From Chitinophagaceae bacterium BSSC1 (GTDB lineage: Bacteria > Bacteroidota > Bacteroidia > Chitinophagales > Chitinophagaceae): 64,000 nucleotides of DNA. A program made the translations under genes and the position numbers. Below the pieces are notes generated by a model that ran no database searches, was not told the origin of the DNA, and saw only the letters and a program-made list of their open reading frames with translations. The DNA lies in NCBI GenBank assembly GCA_002256435.1, contig NKJC01000003.1, positions 372,001-436,000 on the forward strand. The letters run 5' to 3'. Of this stretch, positions 35,701-44,050 are shown piece after piece (positions within the stretch are counted from its first letter, which is position 1; each line of letters starts with the position of its first letter).

Positions 35701-35983
35701 CCGAAACTCGGTATTGCTAATTGACTTTATCAATATCCGGCTTGACGAAGGTGTTCCATTAAAACAAGCTATCATTGAAGCAGGAGCAGTAAGAACCACT
35801 CCCATTCTATTAACAGCGGGAGCTGTGGTTCTAGGAGCCGTGATTATTCTATTTGACCCCATTTTCCAAGGGTTGGCCATCTCTCTAATGGGAGGAACCA
35901 TTACCTCTACCTTCTTAACACTATTGGTAGTTCCCTTGCTGTACTTTAAGATGATGCGTAAAAAATATCCAGTTAAAAAATAA
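32771..35983 (+). CDS. efflux RND transporter permease subunit
   Basis: A 1070-residue inner-membrane pump of the RND family. It has a first helix near residue 20, a large periplasmic loop, helices around residue 350-500, and a second half of the same design. The helix 4 proton-relay segment reads GIVVDDSIIIAENM, with the conserved Asp pair, and FIALAGVMVRNSVLLIDF is the helix 10 counterpart. The protein groups with the hydrophobe/amphiphile or broad-specificity type; a heavy-metal (CusA) identity is not supported because the metal-site Met/Glu pattern is not evident. It is the energy-coupled core of the operon. Confidence 0.93.
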   Translation: MKNGFSGNIAKAFLQSKLTILLMVAFLLIGGYSTFLIPREEEPQIQVPMADIFIGYPGAEPKDVETKVAAPIEKFISNIKGVEYVYSTSMKGQAMLIVQFKVGEDVERSLVKLYSELMRNMDKMPQGVTLPLIKTRAIDDVPVLGVTLWSESYDDYRLKQIGQELGNEIKKINDVSDINLLGGRSKEVKVLLDKQKMAENHIDFLSISKMIQAGNIQFQSGNLLQKDTAYSVETGNFLTNADDVSNLVVGINQQQPVYLKQIATVEEGPETSNQYVLFGYGKASANNLKSHPSNYPAITISVAKKKGADAMKLSEEIIQKIAHLKKDLIPNEVQVTTTRNYGETASAKVSELLFHLFISIVVVTLFVMLAMGWRGGLVVFLSVPVTFALTLFSYYFMNYTLNRITLFALVFITGIVVDDSIIIAENMHRHFKMKKLPPLQAAIYAINEVGNPTILATFTVVAAVLPMAFVSGMMGPYMSPMPIGASIAMMLSLIVALTLTPYLGYIFLREKESKGISHEESKPHTLESTGIYKIYLAFIQPMLETRWKRWTFILSIVVILVGSMLLFYTKTVAVKMLPFDNKNEFQVVIDMPEGTTLEKTQAVTRDIADYVSRQSMVMNYQAYIGISAPISFNGLVRHYDLRRSENMADIQVNLVDKEERKIQSHAIAKEMRAPIQAIAKKYHANVKIVEVPPGPPVLSTLVAEIYGPDYAEQIKIAQQVKERFAKTADVVDTDWMVEDDQPEFHLEVDKEKAMHHGIATAQIAATINGALSGMNTGNVYQPNGYHQTAIKLQLNDMDKSSMDDLLDLKIIGAQGNAVPVRDLVIVNKQVKQKSIYRKNQKEVVYVLADMAGKLESPSYAISNISDSLGTLSVPKGYSIKEEYTHQPDLEDNFSLKWDGEWQITYEVFRDLGIAFAVVILMIYILIVGWFQNFLVPLVMLAAIPLSLIGIILGHWMMGAYFTATSMIGFIALAGVMVRNSVLLIDFINIRLDEGVPLKQAIIEAGAVRTTPILLTAGAVVLGAVIILFDPIFQGLAISLMGGTITSTFLTLLVVPLLYFKMMRKKYPVKK

Positions 35984-35993
35984 AACAAATAAC

Positions 35994-36308
35994 ATGAAAT
36001 TCTTTATAGTAACCTGCGTGAAGGAATCACGAAAAACAGTGTACCAACTGTTTAAGCAAGCAAATATTAATGCATTTAGCAGTACTGATGTAGTAGGTTT
36101 TAAAGACAACCAAGAGCAAAACCCATTAGAGGAATGGTTTGCCCGTGGCGATGAACAATTTGATTCAGAAATGATTTTCAGTTTTACTTCTGATGCTAAT
36201 GCAAGAAAGGGAATGACCTTGGTTCAAGAACACAATGAAACACATCCAACCAGATTTCCCATTCGCGCATTTATAGTTCCCGTAGAAACATCAAGTTATT
36301 CATCCTAA
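35994..36308 (+). CDS. small P-II/DUF3240-like cytoplasmic protein
   Basis: A 104-residue protein, not confidently assigned. The pattern MKFFIVTCVKESRKTVYQLFKQANINAFSSTDVVGF, then a beta strand EMIFSFTSDANARKGMTLVQEHNE and a last strand IRAFIVPVE, fits a ferredoxin-like (P-II/CutA) fold. Small P-II-like proteins (DUF3240) are encoded next to RND metal or drug pumps in other bacteria and are thought to bind metal or nucleotide. It sits 10 nt after the RND permease, in the same operon. Confidence 0.55.
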   Translation: MKFFIVTCVKESRKTVYQLFKQANINAFSSTDVVGFKDNQEQNPLEEWFARGDEQFDSEMIFSFTSDANARKGMTLVQEHNETHPTRFPIRAFIVPVETSSYSS

Positions 36309-36318
36309 ACCAATTATC

Positions 36319-36504
36319 ATGAAAGAAAGAATAGTAAGAGCAGTAGCAGGAAGTATGGTATTAATTAGTATACTGCTTGCCTTTAATGTAAATATCCAAT
36401 GGCTATGGTTAGGCGTCTTTGTAGGTGTAAACCTATTGCAGTCTAGTTTTACTAAGTTCTGCCCCTTAGAATTGATTTTAAAGCAAATGAAGATCAAAGA
36501 TTGA
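36319..36504 (+). CDS. DUF2892 family two-helix membrane protein
   Basis: A 61-residue membrane protein with the YgaP-type DUF2892 layout: MKERIVRAVAGSMVLISILLAF, a second helix WLWLGVFVGVNLLQSSF and the conserved tail TKFCPLELILKQM, with the CPLE/CPLxxxL motif. DUF2892 is often attached to rhodanese domains, and the gene is at the end of an operon in a region with other sulfur-handling genes. It may link membrane processes to sulfur transfer. A terminator follows. Confidence 0.88.
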   Translation: MKERIVRAVAGSMVLISILLAFNVNIQWLWLGVFVGVNLLQSSFTKFCPLELILKQMKIKD

Positions 36505-36563
36505 GTTCTGTTGTCTCACTAATTATAAGTAAGATTAAAAATTAGTAATCAATACTTCAAAAT

Positions 36564-36599
36564 AAGAAAGCCCCTGACCAATTGGTCGGGGGCTTTCTT
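36564..36599 (+). terminator. intrinsic terminator between converging operons
   Basis: A long hairpin with arms 36564-36579 and 36584-36599 around a 4-nt loop (AAGAAAGCCCC in the 5' arm), one wobble pair, ending in TTTCTT. It ends the efflux operon and may also serve the minus-strand lipoprotein gene. Confidence 0.85.
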
Positions 36600-36650
36600 G
36601 TTAAGCTATTAAAGATTCAAACTACAAAAGCAATTTGAGTTCCTAATCGT

Positions 36651-37538
36651 TTATGGTTTTCTCAATACCAAATTAAATGTACCAAAAGAACCTTGGTCAA
36701 CAGTATAAGCAATGGCTAGGGTAAGACCTTTACTACATGGAGTAACAACACTAGTAGCACCAGCAGCAACTGCCATATTTGGATTGGTATAACCCAAATT
36801 CCAAGTAAAGGCATTTCCAATTTTTTGCTTAGTAATTGTCATTTGATTGTTCAAAGTATTTACTTTAACAATAATAGGCAAAGGACTTGTTACATAAGGA
36901 TCAATGAATGAGAAAGTAGTGTTGTCAATTTTAGTCAACGTTACTACTTCACCTGGACTAAAGTCTCCAAATCCGTCAGAAACAACCACAAAGTTACCTT
37001 GGTAGATGGCAGGGTCATAAGCGCAGATAGCAGCAAAGCGGCTAAACTCACTAAAACCAGGCATAGCAATTACACCAGCACCAGTACCAGCTCCAGTTGC
37101 AGGAAATGCTTCAAACATTCTATCACCAACATAAATATTTGGTGCAAAATCATAAGTATCACCTAAAGCAACGGCTGCTCCAAACAAGGTTTGGATATCT
37201 GCAGTAGTCAATGAAAAAGTTGCAGGCAAAGTGGTAACACCAGCTTTAAACACTTTTACGTTGGCAGCAGAACCATTCTTCCTTACAACTATATCCACTT
37301 TAGTAGGAGGAGTTGTTCCTGGGAAATAAAGGTCTACGCTAAATTTACCAGCAAAGCTAGCAAGGTTCAACATGTCAATGGCTTGTGAACCAGAAGCATC
37401 AATTTTAGTTGTAATAGCTGGAATATCATTGATGGTCACCTTATTAGTGATTGGCCCATCATTCTTGGTACAGCTAGTCAAAGCAAGAATAGCTCCAAGA
37501 AAGGTGGCTAGGTATATGCTTATTGTTCTAATTTTCAT
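36651..37538 (-). CDS. SusE/F-like surface lipoprotein
   Basis: A 295-residue secreted lipoprotein; the N-terminus (MKIRTISIYLATFLGAILALTSCTKND) has a lipobox Cys. The mature protein is rich in beta structure and includes repeats of Ig-like strands (DLYFPGTTPPTKVDIVVRKNG and KIGNAFTWNLGYTNPN). It is the third gene of the SusC-SusD unit, in the place where SusE/F-type glycan-binding lipoproteins are found, but it does not match a named family strongly. It likely binds part of the polysaccharide outside the cell. Confidence 0.7.
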   Translation of the reverse strand: MKIRTISIYLATFLGAILALTSCTKNDGPITNKVTINDIPAITTKIDASGSQAIDMLNLASFAGKFSVDLYFPGTTPPTKVDIVVRKNGSAANVKVFKAGVTTLPATFSLTTADIQTLFGAAVALGDTYDFAPNIYVGDRMFEAFPATGAGTGAGVIAMPGFSEFSRFAAICAYDPAIYQGNFVVVSDGFGDFSPGEVVTLTKIDNTTFSFIDPYVTSPLPIIVKVNTLNNQMTITKQKIGNAFTWNLGYTNPNMAVAAGATSVVTPCSKGLTLAIAYTVDQGSFGTFNLVLRKP

Positions 37539-37583
37539 AATCTGTTAATTTTTTTATTAGTATTTCAATCAAGAATAATGGGA

Positions 37584-39248
37584 TCAAGGCTGCCAAAATA
37601 CTTTATATGATTCAGGAACTTTTTGAGCAGGAGCATTGGAATTTAATGCAATCTCACTGGTACTGAATGGCAAAGACCAAGGATATTTTCTATCATTTGA
37701 TACAGGAGTAACTTTTCCATCAGGACCAGTTACGCTTGTAACAGTACCTTCTGGTGCTGGAGCAAACAATACTGGGTATTTGGTTCTTCTGTAATCTGTG
37801 TAGCTATCAACAGGATTTTCAATTCTGTTGATCCATTTTTCTGTCATGATAATCTCTAACTTTTTCTCTGGTGCAGCAGCATCATAAGCAGCCAATACAG
37901 CAGTTTTATAGGTAGTAGTAGCAGCTAAAGTTGCAATAGCTGGAACAGTTTGTGCTGCACCGGCAGAACCTGGTTTAATAAAGTTGGTGATAATGTAATC
38001 CATTTGGTTAAAGGATTCATCCAACGCTTTAGAGAACACAGTTTTTTCAGTTCCAGTTACAAGACCTGCATTAATCAATTCTGCTTCTAAATACAAACGA
38101 TCAGCATAAGTGATAAATTGGTGAGGTAAAGCACCGGTTCCGGCATTTTGAGCACCAAGAGTAGTAATGGTTTTAGCACCCCCATCTTCATACCTACCAC
38201 CCGCAGGATACAATCCCAACAAAGAATAAGTAGCACTATTAGATCCATCTCTACAAGGACCATTAGATCCAAAAAGGATAGTAATGAATCCACCGTCACG
38301 ATACTCAGTACAGTTTTCAGGTGCACCAGTAGCAGATTTTTGATTGTAGATATAGTATGGAATCCTAGGATCTGGGATATTAAAGAAAATGTTAGCGTTC
38401 TTACCTTTCATAATCTCATACAACCATGGGCTGAATAACTGACCACCACGCTGAGTGGCGTTGTAATCACCATAAGCTGGGTGTCTGTCATCTGTTGCTC
38501 CAATTGCACCATAAGGCAACATAAAGCTTTCAGCCTGAGAGTTGATTAAAGTAGCAGGACTTGCCAATAAAGCAGCTACCTGAGCTTTTACATCCTGTAC
38601 CAATCTAACTTGGGTATACAGTTTCAATTTCAGGGTATTTGCCGCTTTAATCCAGTTAGTAGTATTTCCTTTATAGATATAGTCATCTGCACCAGGTTTA
38701 GAAGCATTAGGAGCAGTATTATTGATATCAGCAATACCAGCATCAATCATTTTGATTAATTCAGGATAGATATCCTTGCCTTTATCAAATTTTGGTTGTT
38801 TAATTCCAGCTTCAAATTGGTTGAACTGAGAAAAAGGAACGTCACCATAAACGTCTACCAAAACACTAAAAGTATAAGCTTTCAAGATTTTAGCAATACC
38901 CGCATAGGTATAACGTGTTTCTTTGGTTCCTTGTGCAATGATTACATCCAAGTTAGTGATAGCAGTGTACAAGCCATCCCAACCGGCAGAACCAGCACCA
39001 TATCTGTCAGCACCAACACGACCAGTAGTTTGGTGAGTATATACAGACATAACACCACCAAGACCACTTCCTAATGCAATATTACCTGCAATGGAGCGCT
39101 CGGCACCACTCAACAATAAGGCTACAGGCACCGCTGTAGGGCTGTTGAGGTTTTTATTTACATCTAGGAATTTCTTGCAACCGGTAAACACAGTAGCAAA
39201 AGCAACCAATGCTGTAAAAGAATATATGAAATAATTTTTCCTTCTCAT
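37584..39248 (-). CDS. SusD/RagB family nutrient-binding outer-membrane lipoprotein
   Basis: A 554-residue surface lipoprotein that pairs with SusC to capture oligosaccharides or peptides. The signal peptide MRRKNYFIYSFTALVAFATVFTGC ends with the lipobox Cys, which is the reason I start at 39248 and not at the in-frame ATG at 39266. Motifs DVNKNLNSPTAVPVALLLSGAE and GRVGADRYGAGSAGW agree with the SusD-like 2 subfamily, and TPR-like helices follow. It is 23 nt downstream of the SusC gene. Confidence 0.92.
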   Translation of the reverse strand: MRRKNYFIYSFTALVAFATVFTGCKKFLDVNKNLNSPTAVPVALLLSGAERSIAGNIALGSGLGGVMSVYTHQTTGRVGADRYGAGSAGWDGLYTAITNLDVIIAQGTKETRYTYAGIAKILKAYTFSVLVDVYGDVPFSQFNQFEAGIKQPKFDKGKDIYPELIKMIDAGIADINNTAPNASKPGADDYIYKGNTTNWIKAANTLKLKLYTQVRLVQDVKAQVAALLASPATLINSQAESFMLPYGAIGATDDRHPAYGDYNATQRGGQLFSPWLYEIMKGKNANIFFNIPDPRIPYYIYNQKSATGAPENCTEYRDGGFITILFGSNGPCRDGSNSATYSLLGLYPAGGRYEDGGAKTITTLGAQNAGTGALPHQFITYADRLYLEAELINAGLVTGTEKTVFSKALDESFNQMDYIITNFIKPGSAGAAQTVPAIATLAATTTYKTAVLAAYDAAAPEKKLEIIMTEKWINRIENPVDSYTDYRRTKYPVLFAPAPEGTVTSVTGPDGKVTPVSNDRKYPWSLPFSTSEIALNSNAPAQKVPESYKVFWQP

Positions 39249-39271
39249 AATTGAAAATTTATGCATGATGA

Positions 39272-42200
39272 TTAGAAAGTGATGTTTAAGTTAATACCAT
39301 ATCTTTTTGTACTTGGAGCACCACCAGTTTCAACACCTTGAGCCGTACCACCTACTACTGAGTTGATATCTGGATCAAAATTGGTATACTTAGGAACATT
39401 AGGAGCTAAGAACCAAAGGTTGCGACCAGTCAATGAAATAGTAACATTAGACACTTTTAATTTGCTTAAAGTAGACGCTGGCAATGAATAAGCCAAAGCA
39501 ATCTCCCTTAATCTGTAAACTGTACCATCAAATACGGCATATTCAAATGCACCATTGGTTGCAAAACTAGCACCAGTACCGTTTGTGAAAAATAGGTCAT
39601 TGGTGGTTACCCTAGTTTGGTTAGCGATTGTTTTACCACCTGAAAGAATTGGTGTGTAATGGTTTTTACCATCAGCTCCAGTTACTGGAGTTGCATTACC
39701 ATAAACCCCTTCAATTACACGGCTAACTTCTCTACCTTCTGTATCGCGAGTTACACCTCTACCCAACATACTGCTGATAGTTTCTGAGTAGAACTGACCA
39801 CCTTTGGTCATATCCCAAAGTACAGATAATGAAATTCCTTTAAAGCTGAATGTATTGGTAATACCCAATTTGTATTTGGCATTAGGATCTCCAACAATAT
39901 CATCATTTGGATCAACAAATGGCATACCAGAAATTGGATTAATCAACAATTTACCATCGTCAGTCCTAGCTGATCTACCACCTCTTAAGTAACCATAAGG
40001 ATAGCCAGCTTCAATATAGTTGAATCCACCAATTATATCCCTAGTAAGACCGTCAACCAGTCTTTCTACAGTATTCACGTTTTTAGTGAAAATAGCTCTA
40101 ACATCCCACTGGAAATTCTTGCTGATAACAGGTTTTAAATCCAATGCAGCTTCCCAACCAGTGTTTCTGATTTCACCAAGGTTGGTATAGAATGAACTAT
40201 AACCAGTTGTAGTTGGCAAACCAATTGCATAAATTAGGTCAGTGGTTCTTTTATCATACCAAGTAAGTTCCATGCCAATTCTTCCTTTGAAGAAACGCAT
40301 GTCTAAACCCAATTCCAATTCCTTTGTAAACTCAGGAGTCAAATTTGGATCATAGCTAGAACTACCTCTGTATGCTTGAGATTGACCCAAGAAACCAGCA
40401 GCGTTCAAGCCATAAATGGCTTCTCCATTACCAGGAGCAGCGTCATTACCCACCCTTGCAAAACCTGCACGGATTTTACCATAATCCAACACATTAGATT
40501 TCAGTTTCAAGGCATCAGACCAAACAATTGATCCAGAAATACCTGGGTAGAAATAGGTTGCGTTTTTGTAAGGTAAAGTAGAAGTAAGGTCAGTTCTTCC
40601 TGTTAAGTTTAAGAACGCATAGTTCCTAAATCCAAGAGAAGCTTCTCCAAAGAAACCAACTAGTCTTCTTTTAGATTGATTATCACTACTGAAAGTTTGT
40701 CTAGAAGTATTGGTTAAGTTATATAAACCAGGAATTACAAAGTTTACACCGTAAACTTGTTGACCCCTTGATTCACGTTGGTTAATGTCGTTACCAACTT
40801 TCAAATCCAAATTGAAATCATTGGATATTTTAGGATTGTAAACGGCAACCAAGGTTGATTGAATTTCTTGTGTTCTGCTAACAACTTCAGTTAATGTACC
40901 CAAAACGTTATCGGCACTTCCTAAAGAAGATTTGTCAATAATTTGGTCTCTGTATAAAGCATAACTGTTTACACCCGCAGTATAATCAATTCTAAATTTG
41001 TTGCTGAATTTGTAAGATGCTTTTAAGTTAGCAACAATACGATCATCAACTGAAGTGATTACGTTGTGATAAGCACCCCAAACTGGGTTAGTGTACTGAC
41101 CATCATTGAAACCAATTTGAGCACCAGCTCTGTTTTCTGAAGGCCAACCAGTGATATCCCAGTTTCTAGCCATGGTAAATGTTCTACCCCACTGAGACAC
41201 AAAAGATTGTGCTTGACCAATGAAACCACCAATTTGTTTGGTACGAGCATATGAGATACTTGCTCCAATGGTCAATTTACCAATAGAAGTTTGACCACCC
41301 ACACTAATGTTATTCTTAGTATAGCTAGAGTTGGTGATATAACCTTTTTGATCAACCCTAGACAATGTAACGTTGAACAATGAATTTCCTTCACCACCGT
41401 TCAAACCAACAGAGTTTTCAAATAAAGTACCTGTATTAAACAAAGAAGATACGTTATCAGGAATGGCTTTGTAAGCCAATCTTCCATTAGGGAACAATTC
41501 AGGATAAGAGTTATACATAGTTGCCCAAGTAGTAGCAGGAATAGAGTCAATTCCTGATGCTGAAGTACCAATTACGTTTCCTGTTGCATCATAAATAACA
41601 CCTTTACCAAACTTACCACCCCAAGAACCGTTAGAAGACTGTACTCTAAAGTTGGCACCAGCTCCGTAAGTGTTCTGGAAATCAGGCAAGCCAGAAATGT
41701 TTTCTAAGCTATATCCTGTTTTATAAGTAACGTTTAAAGATTTTTTACCTTTTCTAGGGCTACCAGATTTTGTTGTAATCAACAAAACTCCGTTTGCAGC
41801 TCTTGAACCGTACAAAGAAGCTGCAGCAGCACCTTTTAATACGTTGATTGACTCAATATCATTGGGGTCAATATTACCAAAACCTGAACCGTAAGTACCA
41901 CCACCACTAAAAGGGCTAGTTGTATTTACTAAGTTATTACTATAAGGTACTCCATCAACTACAATCAATGGCTCACCACCACTGAAAGAAGATACTCCCC
42001 TAATTTGAATACGAGTAGCAGCACCAGGAGCACCCTGACCACCTCTAATATCCACACCAGGTACTTTACCAGCAAGACCTTTTAAAACGTCTGGCTCTGA
42101 TTTCAACAATAAATTTGCTGGATCCACTTTGGATACCGCATAACCCAATGCTTTTTCAGAACGCCTAATACCCATAGCGGTTACTACCACTTCTGAGAGG

Positions 42201-42499
42201 TTTGCATCTGAAGGCATTAAAGTAACATTTGCAGTTGTTCCAGTAACTGTAACTTCTCTAGAAGTAAAGCTCACATTGGAAATAACCAAAACATCACCTT
42301 TGGAAGCATTGATTTTGAATCTTCCTTGTTCATCCGCAGCAACTCCATTAGTGGTTTTTCCTTTAATGAGGATGGATGCTGATGGAACAGGAGCCCCTTT
42401 CTGGTCTGTTACCCTACCGGTAACAGAGAGGACTTGAGCCTGTCCTGCAATGGCAAAGTATAGCATTGCAACAAGAAGACTAGACAAGAATTTTCTCAT
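39272..42499 (-). CDS. SusC/RagA family TonB-linked outer-membrane protein
   Basis: A 1075-residue TonB-dependent importer. After a signal peptide comes a CarboxypepD-reg-like domain (about residues 25-100; VTGRVTDQKGAPVPSASILIKG), a TonB plug (about 110-225; VVVTAMGIRRSEKALGYAVS, GVSSFSGGEPLIVVDGVP) and a 22-strand-type barrel. The C-terminus ends in the aromatic NLNITF, which the barrel-assembly machinery recognises. It transports the SusD-captured ligand into the periplasm. It is first in the SusC-SusD-SusE unit. The 5' leader contains a tandem 9-bp repeat. Confidence 0.95.
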   Translation of the reverse strand: MRKFLSSLLVAMLYFAIAGQAQVLSVTGRVTDQKGAPVPSASILIKGKTTNGVAADEQGRFKINASKGDVLVISNVSFTSREVTVTGTTANVTLMPSDANLSEVVVTAMGIRRSEKALGYAVSKVDPANLLLKSEPDVLKGLAGKVPGVDIRGGQGAPGAATRIQIRGVSSFSGGEPLIVVDGVPYSNNLVNTTSPFSGGGTYGSGFGNIDPNDIESINVLKGAAAASLYGSRAANGVLLITTKSGSPRKGKKSLNVTYKTGYSLENISGLPDFQNTYGAGANFRVQSSNGSWGGKFGKGVIYDATGNVIGTSASGIDSIPATTWATMYNSYPELFPNGRLAYKAIPDNVSSLFNTGTLFENSVGLNGGEGNSLFNVTLSRVDQKGYITNSSYTKNNISVGGQTSIGKLTIGASISYARTKQIGGFIGQAQSFVSQWGRTFTMARNWDITGWPSENRAGAQIGFNDGQYTNPVWGAYHNVITSVDDRIVANLKASYKFSNKFRIDYTAGVNSYALYRDQIIDKSSLGSADNVLGTLTEVVSRTQEIQSTLVAVYNPKISNDFNLDLKVGNDINQRESRGQQVYGVNFVIPGLYNLTNTSRQTFSSDNQSKRRLVGFFGEASLGFRNYAFLNLTGRTDLTSTLPYKNATYFYPGISGSIVWSDALKLKSNVLDYGKIRAGFARVGNDAAPGNGEAIYGLNAAGFLGQSQAYRGSSSYDPNLTPEFTKELELGLDMRFFKGRIGMELTWYDKRTTDLIYAIGLPTTTGYSSFYTNLGEIRNTGWEAALDLKPVISKNFQWDVRAIFTKNVNTVERLVDGLTRDIIGGFNYIEAGYPYGYLRGGRSARTDDGKLLINPISGMPFVDPNDDIVGDPNAKYKLGITNTFSFKGISLSVLWDMTKGGQFYSETISSMLGRGVTRDTEGREVSRVIEGVYGNATPVTGADGKNHYTPILSGGKTIANQTRVTTNDLFFTNGTGASFATNGAFEYAVFDGTVYRLREIALAYSLPASTLSKLKVSNVTISLTGRNLWFLAPNVPKYTNFDPDINSVVGGTAQGVETGGAPSTKRYGINLNITF

Positions 42500-42506
42500 T
42501 TTTGTA

Positions 42507-42524
42507 CAGTTTTAGCAGTTTTAG
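42507..42524 (-). repeat. tandem 9-bp repeat in the SusC leader
   Basis: CAGTTTTAG occurs twice in a row (42507-42515 and 42516-42524), 8 nt before the susC ATG on the minus strand (as CTAAAACTG). Its function is unknown; it might bind a regulator or fold in the mRNA leader. Confidence 0.6.
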
Positions 42525-42712
42525 TAATCTAAAAGAAAGTTCAAAATAGGACAAAATGTTCATTTACTGTTAAATCCTGTTAAAAAAAACTAAAAAAAGC
42601 TAGTCAAAAATTGTTTTGAAACATAATAATTAAAGATTATTTGTGCAATCATGTTTTGCTTAACAAAAAGCAACATTTTTACATATGAAGCCATAAACTC
42701 CTTTTTTACTGC

Positions 42713-42727
42713 TGCGCAAACGATTGT
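42713..42727. promoter_or_regulatory. LacI-type operator core, susC / sugar permease intergenic region
   Basis: TGCGCAAACGATTGT, with the CAAnC-GnTTG dyad centred on CG that is usual for LacI-family operators. The identical 15-mer is at 48264-48278 upstream of the GH35 gene. It is 51 nt upstream of the permease start and about 215 nt from the susC start in the divergent direction. No LacI-family gene is in the window. Confidence 0.6.
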
Positions 42728-42778
42728 CCAAGTCTTTTTGGGGCATATTCACTAATTTAAAATTCTAACTACATATAT

Positions 42779-44050
42779 ATGCAAACTGCAAAAAAAGAAA
42801 ATCAATACGCTATTGTTATAATTGGCCTCCTATTCTTTGTTTTTGGATTTGTTACCTGGCTAAATGGTACACTAATCCCTTTTTTAAAATTAGCCTGCCA
42901 ACTAAACAATGATATTCAAGCATTCTTTGTCACTTTTGCATTTTATATGGCCTATTTCTTCTTAGCCATTCCATCTTCCATGATTCTGAAAAAAACCGGA
43001 TTTAAAAATGGGATGTCATTAGGTCTATTGGTGATGGCCATTGGATCGATGGTTTTTGTACCTGCAGCCAATGCAAGAAGTTTTGGCTTATTTCTAACCG
43101 GACTCTTTATTCAAGGAATGGGATTGGCGTTATTACAAACAGCTTCTAACCCATACATTAGTATTGTAGGACCCATAGAAAGTGCTGCCAAGAGAATCAG
43201 CATCATGGGCATCTGCAACAAAATTGCGGGTATGCTCTCCCCCATCATACTTGGTGCATTGGTACTCAAGAATGCAGGAAGTATAGAAACCGCAATTAGT
43301 CAAACCAATGATCCAGCAGTAAAAGAAAGTTTGTTAAATGAATTAGCCGGAAGAGTGATCACACCCTATATTATTATGACGGTGGTATTGGTTTTGTTGG
43401 CATTCATGATTAAGAGATCGGCCCTGCCAGAAATTGATACAGATCAGGAAGATGCCAATGATAAATCAGCTGTAGAAAAACATTCTGTTTTGGCCTTTCC
43501 ACATTTATTACTAGGTGTGCTTTGTTTGTTTTTATATGTTGGAGCAGAAGTAATGGCGGGCGATGCCATTGGGGCGTATGGAAGAGAAATGGGTATGCCT
43601 TTAGATGAAACCAAATACTTTACAACCTTTACATTATTTGCCATGTTACTGGGTTATATTATTGGTATTTTTACTATTCCAAAATATTTGACCCAACAAA
43701 AAGCCTTGGCAATCTCTGCCGTTTCTGGCATTGTATTTAGTCTATTGGCATTTGCAACTACTGGATATCTAGCCATTAGCTTTATTGCATTATTAGGTCT
43801 TTCAAATGCACTCATGTGGCCTGCTATTTTTCCACTAGCTATCAGCGGACTAGGAAGGTTTACCAAAACAGGTTCAGCATTATTAATCACGGGGATTGCA
43901 GGTGGGGCGCTGATTCCATTATTGTATACTACATTAAAAGACAAAGAAATTTTGAGCAACTCTTTGTCCTTTATGGTTTGTATGGTACCAGCTTATTTAT
44001 ACATTTTATATTATGCCCTGAGGGGATATAAAGTAGGAAAAACAGCCTAA
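42779..44050 (+). CDS. FHS family sugar:H+ symporter (glucose/galactose or N-acetylglucosamine type)
   Basis: A 423-residue MFS permease of the fucose-galactose-glucose (FHS) family. Signature stretches are FVFGFVTWLNGTLIPFLK at helix 1, FAFYMAYFFLAIPSSMILKK and the QGMGLALLQTASNPYI block of helix 4. The family includes FucP, GluP and the N-acetylglucosamine permease NagP. It is next to a GH20 gene, so N-acetylhexosamine import is a reasonable inference. It is divergent from susC; its start is 51 nt after a LacI-type operator. Confidence 0.92.
   Translation: MQTAKKENQYAIVIIGLLFFVFGFVTWLNGTLIPFLKLACQLNNDIQAFFVTFAFYMAYFFLAIPSSMILKKTGFKNGMSLGLLVMAIGSMVFVPAANARSFGLFLTGLFIQGMGLALLQTASNPYISIVGPIESAAKRISIMGICNKIAGMLSPIILGALVLKNAGSIETAISQTNDPAVKESLLNELAGRVITPYIIMTVVLVLLAFMIKRSALPEIDTDQEDANDKSAVEKHSVLAFPHLLLGVLCLFLYVGAEVMAGDAIGAYGREMGMPLDETKYFTTFTLFAMLLGYIIGIFTIPKYLTQQKALAISAVSGIVFSLLAFATTGYLAISFIALLGLSNALMWPAIFPLAISGLGRFTKTGSALLITGIAGGALIPLLYTTLKDKEILSNSLSFMVCMVPAYLYILYYALRGYKVGKTA

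Noticed and set aside
32771..35983. Annotation of the RND pump as a CusA/CzcA heavy-metal exporter
   Set aside because: The methionine and acidic metal-relay pattern is not evident, and neither the adaptor nor the TolC protein shows a metal-binding extension.
42500..42778. A clear promoter for susC (TATTTTG, minus strand)
   Set aside because: The box is one base short of TAnnTTTG and has no -33 partner at proper distance.
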